NCBI GenBank assembly: GCA_964428475.1
Contig: CAYRYO010000029.1
Coordinates: 1-21,074, forward strand
Source of the DNA: JARICQ01 sp964428475
GTDB lineage: Bacteria > Bacillota > Clostridia > Tissierellales > Tissierellaceae
Length of the DNA stretch: 21,074 nucleotides
Direction: 5' to 3'
The translations under genes and the position numbers were made by a program. The notes beneath the pieces are model-generated. The model did not search any database, was not told where the DNA came from, and saw nothing but the letters and a program-made list of their open reading frames with translations. Numbering within the stretch: the first letter of the stretch is position 1; each line of letters opens with the position of its first letter. Shown here piece after piece: positions 1 through 6,195 of the stretch.

Positions 1-1
1 A

Positions 2-694
2 TTTCAAATAAAAAGGGTCTTGTTACTGGGAGTATTGCAGACCACGATAAATTATACATTTTTCTATATAGGACTTTCAAATACAAGTGGTACAAAAGGA
101 GCAATTATAATGGCTACAAGCACATTTTTTATAGTCATTATAGCTAGGTTTTTTTACAAAGAAGACAAGCTTACCTTAAATAAAATTCTTGGGCTTTTAC
201 TTGGATTTGCAGGAGTAATACTTGTAAATACAAATGGAGGGAGTGTGGGTGGAGGTTTTTCTTTTACAGGCGAAGGTTTTGTCCTTATGGCAAGTCTTAC
301 AGGAGCTATCTCTAGTGTATATACAAAGAGTTTAATAGAGTATATAAATCCATTTTTACTAGCAGGATATCAACTGCTTTTAGGCTCATTGTTTCTATTA
401 TTAGCTGGATTTGTAGGAGGGGGAGAAAGTTTAAACTTTACTTATAAAAACATATGGCTACTATTATATCTTGCATTTGCATCAGCTGCAGCATTTTCTA
501 TATGGACTTCTCTATTGCAATATAATCCCGTAGGAAAAATTTCTATATACAGATTTACTATACCGATATTTGGAGTATTCCTTTCATATCTCCTATTAGA
601 TGAAAGATTGCTAGGAGGAAAGGTAATTCTTTCAGTAATCCTAGTATCATCAAGTATAATACTTATTAATTTACAAAATAAAAGGGCTCGTTAG
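2..694 (+). CDS. EamA/DMT-family transporter, 5' end outside the window
   Basis: This is a hydrophobic membrane protein of the drug/metabolite transporter superfamily, probably an exporter of amino acids or other small metabolites. The reading frame is open back to base 2, so the gene begins upstream. What remains (about 230 residues) starts inside the first EamA repeat. The tract around TINYTFFYIGL and SGTKGAIIMATSTFF is typical of the end of repeat one. Residues from about FTGEGFVLMASLTGAISSVY to ILINLQNK form a complete second repeat with about five membrane helices. A full-length member is about 300 residues, so roughly 70 are missing. The stop codon overlaps by 3 bases the stop of the convergent chorismate mutase gene. 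The substrate cannot be told. A second, unrelated-looking member lies at 12610-13560. Confidence 0.85.
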   Translation, partial: FQIKRVLLLGVLQTTINYTFFYIGLSNTSGTKGAIIMATSTFFIVIIARFFYKEDKLTLNKILGLLLGFAGVILVNTNGGSVGGGFSFTGEGFVLMASLTGAISSVYTKSLIEYINPFLLAGYQLLLGSLFLLLAGFVGGGESLNFTYKNIWLLLYLAFASAAAFSIWTSLLQYNPVGKISIYRFTIPIFGVFLSYLLLDERLLGGKVILSVILVSSSIILINLQNKRAR

Positions 695-701
695 GCCCTT
701 T
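681..701. terminator. Bidirectional hairpin between convergent genes
   Basis: AAAGGGC (681-687) pairs with GCCCTTT (695-701) around a short loop that contains both stop codons. A T-rich tract lies on both sides in the reading directions. It probably ends transcripts from the DMT gene (+) and the chorismate mutase gene (-). Confidence 0.6.
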
Positions 702-954
702 CCTGTATTTCCTTGCTCTTGTTCATTATATAGATATAAATTTCTCTTATTTCATTTAAAAACTCTTTGGATTGCTGGTAGGATTCTACCTTTTTCAATA
801 CCTCATTTTCTCTATCACTTTGAAGAATAGGAAGATTGTTTTCCTTTTTATATGCTACTACATCTTTCACGGCATGAAATCTCTTCTCTATTGCCTCTAC
901 TATTTCACTGTCACATTCGTCAATAGTTTTTCTAAGCATTTCCAAATCATTCAT
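691..954 (-). CDS. Chorismate mutase, stand-alone AroQ-type domain
   Basis: The 87-residue all-helical protein fits a monofunctional type II (AroQ) chorismate mutase, which converts chorismate to prephenate for phenylalanine and tyrosine synthesis in the cytoplasm. Visible signatures are LRKTIDECDSEIVEAIEKRF near the N-terminus (the conserved first helix with its acidic residues and the Arg of the active site), VAYKKENNLPILQSDRENEVL in the middle (conserved Lys and the D-R-x-x-E motif), and a final helix. Length matches the family at about 90 residues. It lies 10 bases downstream of the broken potassium-channel gene on the same strand, with AGGGATGA before the ATG, so it is probably cotranscribed. 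No other shikimate-pathway gene is in the window. Fusion to prephenate dehydratase or DAHP synthase is excluded by the length. Confidence 0.85.
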   Translation of the reverse strand: MNDLEMLRKTIDECDSEIVEAIEKRFHAVKDVVAYKKENNLPILQSDRENEVLKKVESYQQSKEFLNEIREIYIYIMNKSKEIQERA

Positions 955-964
955 TTAATCATCC

Positions 965-1990
965 CTATCTATTCAAATTTCTTTCTCCAGTGTCATTTGC
1001 TATCTTCTTCAACTCGTTTACCTGTTCTTCTTTTCCAAGAACTATCATAATGTCCCCTTGTTTTAACACTTCATCAGAACTTGGATTAAAGGATAATTTA
1101 TCGCTGCCTTGTTTTTTTATTGAAAGTACAATAAGTCCTGTTTTTTGAGGTATCTGTGCTTGTCTTAGTGTCTTGTTTATGAGGTTTGAATTTTGGGATA
1201 TAACCACATCTTCAAGGTCAAGTACTACATCTCCAGCCTTTGTCACTACATCCAAAAAAGATATAACATTGGGTCTAAGCATTAAAGATGCCATACGAGT
1301 GCCACCTATTTCATTTGGAGAAATAGTATTGTTTGCACCTGCCTTTTTTAATTTTTCATCTGCATGTTTATTAATAGCTCTAGAAACTATATAAAGTTCA
1401 GGATTCATTTGTCTAGCAGTAAGGACAGTGTATACATTTTCAGCATCAGATGAAAGCGAAGATATAAGCCCCTTAGCATATTGTATATTAGCTTTTTCAA
1501 GTATATATTCTTGGCTTGCATCACCTAGGATAGCAGGTATTTCTTCTTCTATTAATTCATTGATTTTTTCCTCATCTCTATCAATTACTACAAAGGGAAA
1601 ACCACCTTTTTAAAATTGTTTGATAGCATTATGTCCTGTTTCACCTGCACCGCATATTATATAATGATTTTTCATATTATCTACTTTTAACTCCATTTTT
1701 CTCCTCCTCCAAGCTTTTCTGACATCTCCTTCTAAAAATGAAGATACTATAGTGCTAAACAAATAACCCACAGTACCTAAGCTCACAAAAATAAGGAGTA
1801 TAGAGAATAATTTAGCTTCTGTATCCATTACTCCAACTTCTGCATATCCAACAGTTGATATAGTAATTACAGTCATATAGAGTGCATCTACAAAGCTAAG
1901 ATCTAACAATATAGTATATCCAATAATTCCTGTAAGCACCAAAGACACAAGAAGTATAATTACAAAAATAAGTTTATTGTTTTTATTCAC
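965..1990 (-). pseudogene. MthK-like potassium channel with TrkA-N (RCK) domain, interrupted by one in-frame TAA
   Basis: The reading frame from 1990 down to 965 encodes a two-helix potassium channel (about residues 1-85) followed by a cytosolic Rossmann RCK/TrkA-N domain (NHYIICGAGETG) and a TrkA-C domain (about MASLMLRPNVISFLDVV to the end). At 1612-1610 an in-frame TAA follows ...AIKQF. The same frame then continues with KGGFPFVVIDRDEEKINELI and runs to the normal end, so this is a nonsense change, not a frameshift. Full length would be 341 residues, usual for the family. The pore filter reads STVGYAEVG where TVGYG is expected. The start is GTG at 1990 with a weak ribosome binding site. 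I see no good restart site after the stop: the ATG at 1408 is inside the domain. A truncated channel without its gate, or readthrough, remains possible. A sequencing error could also explain the stop. Confidence 0.8.
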
Positions 1991-2016
1991 GGAATCATCT
2001 TTTTATATTTTAGATA

Positions 2017-2025
2017 ATTATAACA
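2017..2025 (-). promoter_or_regulatory. Extended -10 promoter of the potassium-channel/chorismate-mutase operon
   Basis: On the reverse strand the sequence TGTTATAAT matches an extended -10 element and lies about 27 bases before the GTG start. No convincing -35 is visible at 16-18 bases. Confidence 0.45.
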
Positions 2026-2047
2026 CAAAATATAAGATTATTGGTAA

Positions 2048-2152
2048 CAATACTTTGAAGATATAGAACTAGATCCACCACAGATAGTATTAGAAATAAA
2101 CAAGCAAGCAAAAGATGCAGGTGAATGTTATATCCATAAGACCAGAATATAA
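2048..2152 (+). pseudogene. Possible remnant of an unidentified gene (C-terminal 34 codons)
   Basis: The frame from 2048 reads as a protein-like tail, with LDPPQIVLEINKQAKDAG in the middle, and ends at TAA 2150-2152. There is no start codon, because TAA at 2045-2047 lies just upstream, and no ribosome binding site. The composition (amphipathic, charged, Pro-Pro, few rare residues) looks coding rather than random. Its last third overlaps the left arm and loop of the hairpin at 2114-2166. I cannot name the family. It may be chance. Confidence 0.25.
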
Positions 2153-2166
2153 CATTCACCTGCATC
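2114..2166 (-). terminator. 20-bp perfect hairpin downstream of ytaF
   Basis: Bases 2114-2133 are perfectly complementary to 2147-2166, with a 13-base loop. The hairpin begins 2 bases after the ytaF stop. Read on the reverse strand it is followed by CTTTTGCTTGCTTGTTT, a broken T-rich tract. This suits a terminator, although the stem is longer and less GC-rich than usual. Confidence 0.6.
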
Positions 2167-2168
2167 CA

Positions 2169-2789
2169 TTATATTAGTTTTAAAACTGCTAAGATTATCA
2201 ACAAAATTCCAGATAGCCAAGACAGTTCGACTTTAGTTTTTTCAATGATTTTTGTACCTAAAAACAAGCCACTTAAAATAGAAAGCATACCCATAATAAA
2301 GGACAATGCTACTATATATAAATAATTAACACTAACTAAACTGCTTCCAAAACCAACAGCTAGTGAATCTAAAGAAAGAGCAATCGCTAGATAAAATGCT
2401 TCTTTAGTCTCTAAGATTTTTGATTGATCCAAATCTGCCTTGATTTCATCTATATATACATCTACAACAAAATATATATCAAATAATTTTATTTTCACAT
2501 TCTCTCGTGATTTAAAATGTTTTTTCAAATAAGATTTAACTATACTCTCAAACAAATAATATACGCCAAGTCCAAACAATATAAAAAAGCTTAGTAGGAC
2601 AGCAGTATTTTCAGGGACTACCTTTTTGATTTGATAAGCTAAAAAAAGAGATAGACCAAGAAAAGCTGAACACATAGTATTAATGATTAATAATGATAAA
2701 GGTGGTATCTTTATCTTGTTTGTACCATAGGCAATACTAGCCACAAAGGCATCTAAGGACAATGTAAATACCAGTAATATAGTTTCCAA
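2169..2789 (-). CDS. ytaF: Sporulation membrane protein YtaF (MntP-like fold)
   Basis: This 206-residue, six-helix membrane protein has two related halves. Each begins with a helix carrying the motif SLDAFVASIAYG (about residues 11-22) or SLDSLAVGFGSS (about 138-149). The repeated S-L-D-[AS] acidic helix is the mark of the MntP/YtaF family, where the Asp residues lie in the membrane and probably handle a divalent cation. The hydrophilic middle (about residues 85-130) is longer than in MntP and fits YtaF, which is found in spore formers. The start is TTG at 2789, preceded on the reverse strand by GAGGTG at about 8 bases. No ATG gives a better start. It is a single-gene unit with its own promoter and hairpin. 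The exact transported ion is not established. Confidence 0.85.
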   Translation of the reverse strand: METILLVFTLSLDAFVASIAYGTNKIKIPPLSLLIINTMCSAFLGLSLFLAYQIKKVVPENTAVLLSFFILFGLGVYYLFESIVKSYLKKHFKSRENVKIKLFDIYFVVDVYIDEIKADLDQSKILETKEAFYLAIALSLDSLAVGFGSSLVSVNYLYIVALSFIMGMLSILSGLFLGTKIIEKTKVELSWLSGILLIILAVLKLI

Positions 2790-2840
2790 AAATATTCACC
2801 TCTACTATTTCAAACTATTAATACCTTATTCAATCTACTT

Positions 2841-2868
2841 ATAATAGTGACAAAAAAATCAAGGTCAA
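2841..2868 (-). promoter_or_regulatory. Sigma-A promoter of ytaF with overlapping inverted repeat
   Basis: On the reverse strand TTGACC (2868-2863) and TATTAT (2846-2841) are 16 bases apart, and the start codon is about 50 bases further on. The -35 box lies inside GGTCA-AG-TGACC (2863-2874), an inverted repeat with 5-base arms that would be a natural repressor site. The regulator is unknown. Confidence 0.5.
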
Positions 2869-3161
2869 GTGACCCTAATTTTTCCTATTCCATTTTAATG
2901 GACTAAAAGTCTAAATATATAATAATTATAATTAATATCTGATCAGTAGATAGAAATAAAAGCTACTATTGAAAGGATTTATAAGGTATAATCAATAATA
3001 ATCTGGTAAGTATATAAAAAAGGAATGAAGTCTAAAAAAGTGGACTAAATAAGCTTATATAATTTGATTAGACAGCTATATATGGAAGATAGAGTATTAT
3101 TAAAAAAAACATATTTTATACAAGCCTTAAAATAGCTAATTATCTAAGATTGTTAAATTAT

Positions 3162-3177
3162 TGGCATGAAATATGCA
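3162..3177 (+). promoter_or_regulatory. Sigma-54 (-24/-12) promoter of lysA
   Basis: TGGCATGAAATATGCA has GG and GC exactly 10 bases apart, as in the sigma-54 consensus TGGCACG-N4-TTGCA. It differs at only a few consensus positions. Transcription would start near 3188, about 50 bases before the lysA ATG. A sigma-54 activator is encoded 5.4 kb downstream in the same cluster (8665-10539), which strengthens the call. Confidence 0.75.
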
Positions 3178-3239
3178 ATTATAATATTGTATATGAAAGA
3201 TCCCATATAAATAAAAATTAATAGTGAGGTGATTTAAAT

Positions 3240-4502
3240 ATGGCTGATTTTAAATTTTCAAATGTAAATTTAACAAAACTAGCTAATAAATATGGTACAC
3301 CTTTGTATGTTATGTCAGAAGATAAGATAAGAGAAAGATTAAATGAAATCAAAGTTAGTTTTCTAAAGGAACATGATAATACTATGGCTGTATATGCAAG
3401 CAAGGCATTTTTAACAAAAGAAATGGTAAGGATATTAAAAGATACTGGAATTGGTATGGATGCAGTTTCTGGAGGAGAAATTTATACTGCTATGTCAGTA
3501 GATTTTCCCATGGAAAATGTTATATTTCATGGAAATAATAAATCTGTAGCTGAAATAGAGCTAGCTATCAAAAATGATGTTGGAAGAATAGTTGTAGACA
3601 ATTTAGATGAAATACAAGTAGTGGATCAAATAGCTAAAGAAAACGAGAAAAATGTAAATATATTAATGAGGATAACCCCAGGAATAGAAAGTGATACTCA
3701 CAAATATATACAGACAGCTCAAGTAGATTCTAAGTTTGGCATTCCACTTTATAAAAATATAATTGATGAGTCTATGAATATTATTAAGAAATCGACAAAT
3801 TTAAAATATAAAGGTCTACATTTTCACATAGGATCACAACTTCATAGCAATAATGCTCATCTAAAGGCTATAGAAATTATAATGAAGTTGATGGATTATA
3901 TAAAAAGCGAACATGGTATTGTTACTGAAGAATTAAACACAGGAGGTGGTTATGGAATAGATTATATAGGGGAAGGTTCCAAAGACTTAAAGTACTTTAC
4001 AGATAATATAATGGCAAAAGTAGGGGAAGAATCAGAGAAATATAAATTGCAAATACCCAAAATAATAATAGAACCTGGAAGATGGGTTGTAGGTGAAGCT
4101 GGTATGACTATATATGAAGTTGGTTTTATCAAAGAAATACCTGATATAAAGACATATGTAGGAATAGACGGTGGAATGACAGATAATATTAGGCCAAGTC
4201 TTTATCAGGCTAAATATGATGCAGTGTTGATAAATAAAATTGATGAAAGTAAAGATAAAACAGTTACAATTGCAGGTAAATGCTGTGAATCAGGTGATAT
4301 ACTGATAGAAGATTTAAAAGTTCCATCTAGTATAGAAAGAGGAGATTTATTAGGAGTCTTCTCAACAGGAGCATATAATTATTCAATGGCAAGCAATTAC
4401 AATAAAATTCCTAGACCAGCCGTTGTATTTATTAAAGACGGCGTAGATAGGTTAATTGTAAAGAGGGAAACATATGAAAGTATTCTATCAAATCAAATTT
4501 AA
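3240..4502 (+). CDS. lysA: Diaminopimelate decarboxylase
   Basis: A 420-residue PLP enzyme of fold type III that removes CO2 from the D-centre of meso-diaminopimelate to give L-lysine. The N-terminal TIM barrel carries YASKAF, with the PLP-binding lysine at K55, then HIGSQ and the phosphate-binding glycine loop NTGGGYG (about residues 233-239), and IIEPGR (about 276-281). The C-terminal beta domain carries the active-site motif CESGD (C349-D353), which in the family is contributed across the dimer, and GAYNYSMASNYN. These motifs favour DAP over ornithine or arginine as substrate. GAGGTGA lies 8-9 bases before the ATG. It sits under a sigma-54 promoter and beside a permease, a DAP dehydrogenase and a sigma-54 activator, with no other lysine biosynthesis gene nearby. 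I therefore infer a catabolic or inducible role, as a possible second copy beside a housekeeping lysA elsewhere. Confidence 0.9.
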   Translation: MADFKFSNVNLTKLANKYGTPLYVMSEDKIRERLNEIKVSFLKEHDNTMAVYASKAFLTKEMVRILKDTGIGMDAVSGGEIYTAMSVDFPMENVIFHGNNKSVAEIELAIKNDVGRIVVDNLDEIQVVDQIAKENEKNVNILMRITPGIESDTHKYIQTAQVDSKFGIPLYKNIIDESMNIIKKSTNLKYKGLHFHIGSQLHSNNAHLKAIEIIMKLMDYIKSEHGIVTEELNTGGGYGIDYIGEGSKDLKYFTDNIMAKVGEESEKYKLQIPKIIIEPGRWVVGEAGMTIYEVGFIKEIPDIKTYVGIDGGMTDNIRPSLYQAKYDAVLINKIDESKDKTVTIAGKCCESGDILIEDLKVPSSIERGDLLGVFSTGAYNYSMASNYNKIPRPAVVFIKDGVDRLIVKRETYESILSNQI

Positions 4503-4543
4503 GGTAAATAATAATGATTAGTATATTAGTTGTTAAATAAAAG

Positions 4544-4556
4544 ACTACACACACGA
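4544..4556. repeat. 13-bp inverted repeat, left copy (ACTACACACACGA)
   Basis: ACTACACACACGA here is the exact reverse complement of TCGTGTGTGTAGT at 7676-7688. The two copies face each other across the permease and FAD-oxidoreductase genes. Confidence 0.7.
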
Positions 4557-4601
4557 TTTTTAAAAAAATAAGTGGTTTAATGGGAACTTAAGGCATTCCC
4601 T

Positions 4602-4622
4602 TGGAATTTAGAGAGTATGTAT
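4602..4622 (+). repeat. 21-bp exact direct repeat, left copy
   Basis: The 21 bases, which include GGAATTTAGAGAGTATGTAT, recur exactly at 7545-7565 in the same orientation. This copy lies about 117-137 bases upstream of the permease start. It may be a shared regulator-binding site, a promoter part, or the scar of a rearrangement. Confidence 0.75.
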
Positions 4623-4670
4623 TTGTATTTGTTAAATATTAATCATTATTTACTAATAATTATTTATCAA

Positions 4671-4710
4671 TCAATTGCAGAATATACTTTAAAGTATATT
4701 CTGTAATTGA
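4671..4710. repeat. 40-bp near-perfect palindrome upstream of the permease
   Basis: Two 20-base arms meet without a spacer at ACTTT/AAAGT, with a single mismatch (position 4677 against 4704). It ends 16 bases before the permease ribosome binding site. It is not followed by a T-run, so it does not look like a terminator. It could be an operator for a dimeric protein or an mRNA 5' hairpin. The core (ATACTTTAAA) recurs at 7602-7611 in the FAD-gene promoter. Confidence 0.7.
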
Positions 4711-4738
4711 ATTATAAGATTCTGTAGGGGGTTTGACA

Positions 4739-6127
4739 ATGGAAACAAATTTATTATCAATTCACTGGCTTTATCTGTTTTTTATTGGTCTGATTGTAAT
4801 AGCTATGATTATGAAACGTGATGTAGTTTTACCAAGTTTAGTTGGACTCTTTTTAATTGGTTGGATTTATACTGGTAGTTTAGTTGGGGCATCACAATCT
4901 TTATTTAATGGTTTGTTAACGGCAGGAGAAGATTTATTTGATATTATGTTAATTATTGCTTTAATGGTCGCAATGCTGAAGAGCATGGAGGATTTAGGAG
5001 CGGATAAAATCATGGTTGCTCCTGCAAAGGGTTTAATGTCAAATCCTAATATAGCTTTCTGGATATTAGGTATTATTATGTACTTTGCAGCTATTTTCTT
5101 TTGGCCTACACCTGCTACAGCTTTAGTAGGTACTATACTTATTCCTTTAGCGGTTAAATCTGGACTTCCTGCAATATCTGCTGCTATGGCAATTAATATC
5201 TTAGGTCATGGTATGGCTTTGAGTGGTGACTGGGTAATACAAGGAGCACCTGGATTAGCTGAAAGAACAATTGGACTAGCAGAAGGATCTTTACTACCTT
5301 ATGTTGTTCCACTTTCTCTTATCACAGGCGGAGTAGCAAGTATAATTGCATTTTTTATAATGCGCAAAGACATTAAAGATCCCAAATATAAAGCTTCTAT
5401 AATTGAAGCTCAACAAGCAGAAACTGAATCCCAAGAAGTGCTAGAGAAAAATCCTCTAGGTAAAGCTTTTGCTATACTAATTCCTCTTATATTCTCAATT
5501 GCAATCATTACCATGGTAATGCAAGAAATCAGGGGTGGTGGTTCTACAGCTTTAATAGGTGGTATTGGAACACTATTTTTGCTTGCAGCAACTATTGTAC
5601 AATTTGGAAGTGCAGCTTTAGAAAAAATTGTAGAATACTTACGCCACGGTTTTCTTTTTTCTATTAAGATTTTTTCACCAATCATTCCGATTGCTGCATT
5701 TTTCTTTTTAGGATCATCTAACTGTCCTGCAATATTAGGTGAAGGCGCTCCTTCCCTTCTTTTTGATTTAGGACAAGCATTGGCAAATGCATTGCCTTTA
5801 AATGGATTCTTCTTAGCCTTTGGGAACCTAATTGTAGGAATAGTAACTGGACTTGATGGATCAGGTTTTTCAGGTTTACCAATGGTAGCTAGTTTAGCTC
5901 AAGGACTAGGGGCTCCAGCAGGTATCAATGTACATGCCTTAGCTGCTGTAGGTCAAATGGGTGCTGTTTGGTCTGGTGGAGGATGTTTGGCAGCTTGGTC
6001 ATTTGGACTGGTTGCAACAGCTGGTATTGCTGGTATTTCTCCCTTAGAACTTGCAAGAAAGAACTTCTTCCCAGTTGTAACTGGTTTACTAGTTTCAACT
6101 ATTGTGGCAATTGTTTTATGGATGTAA
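4739..6127 (+). CDS. Secondary transporter of the ion-transporter type (GntP/DcuC/NhaC-like fold), substrate unknown
   Basis: This very hydrophobic 462-residue protein has about 11-12 predicted membrane helices. The start is ATG 4739, because AGGGGG at 4726-4731 gives 7-base spacing; the in-frame TTG at 4733 is too close. Notable tracts are WPTPATALVGTILIPLAVKSGLP and GHGMALSGDWVIQGAPG in the first half. GSSNCPAILGEGAPSLLFD and GIVTGLDGSGFSGLPMV lie in the second half, and these look like the paired re-entrant loops of two-fold repeated ion-transporter-superfamily permeases. A charged cytoplasmic loop (about residues 200-235) separates the halves. The position directly after lysA suggests uptake of diaminopimelate, or exchange of diaminopimelate for lysine. 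That is inference from context. CGT/CGC arginine codons are more frequent than in the neighbours. A shared terminator separates it from the convergent FAD gene. Confidence 0.75.
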   Translation: METNLLSIHWLYLFFIGLIVIAMIMKRDVVLPSLVGLFLIGWIYTGSLVGASQSLFNGLLTAGEDLFDIMLIIALMVAMLKSMEDLGADKIMVAPAKGLMSNPNIAFWILGIIMYFAAIFFWPTPATALVGTILIPLAVKSGLPAISAAMAINILGHGMALSGDWVIQGAPGLAERTIGLAEGSLLPYVVPLSLITGGVASIIAFFIMRKDIKDPKYKASIIEAQQAETESQEVLEKNPLGKAFAILIPLIFSIAIITMVMQEIRGGGSTALIGGIGTLFLLAATIVQFGSAALEKIVEYLRHGFLFSIKIFSPIIPIAAFFFLGSSNCPAILGEGAPSLLFDLGQALANALPLNGFFLAFGNLIVGIVTGLDGSGFSGLPMVASLAQGLGAPAGINVHALAAVGQMGAVWSGGGCLAAWSFGLVATAGIAGISPLELARKNFFPVVTGLLVSTIVAIVLWM

Positions 6128-6156
6128 TAGCTATTTAATTGTAGATTAACTATTAA

Positions 6157-6187
6157 AAAAGCCACTGGGTTAAACCCAGTGGCTTTT
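6157..6187. terminator. Bidirectional rho-independent terminator
   Basis: AAAAGCCACTGGGTT pairs perfectly with AACCCAGTGGCTTTT (15-bp arms, one central base). It has A-rich and T-rich flanks on both sides, and lies between the convergent permease and FAD oxidoreductase genes. Confidence 0.9.
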
Positions 6188-6195
6188 CAAGTATA

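Larger units (their letters stand above)
2790..3239. other. 450-bp gene-free control region between ytaF and lysA
   Basis: No coding frame with a ribosome binding site was seen here. The region holds the reverse-strand ytaF promoter (2841-2868) and the forward sigma-54 promoter (3162-3177). Between them are two related inverted motifs that could be activator sites: GACTAAAAGTC at 2901-2911, and AGTC (3029-3032) facing GACT (3043-3046). It is strongly AT-rich. I see no T-box or lysine riboswitch core. Confidence 0.6.

Noticed and set aside
2790..3239. Lysine riboswitch or T-box upstream of lysA
   Set aside because: No conserved core of either class was found on the forward strand.
4629..4657. 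TTGTTA plus ACTAAT as a permease promoter
   Set aside because: Spacing is right but the -10 is poor, and in such AT-rich DNA many equal matches occur; the real permease promoter is left undefined.
4733..4738. TTG start two codons upstream for the permease
   Set aside because: It leaves only one base between the AGGGGG ribosome binding site and the start; ATG 4739 has normal spacing.
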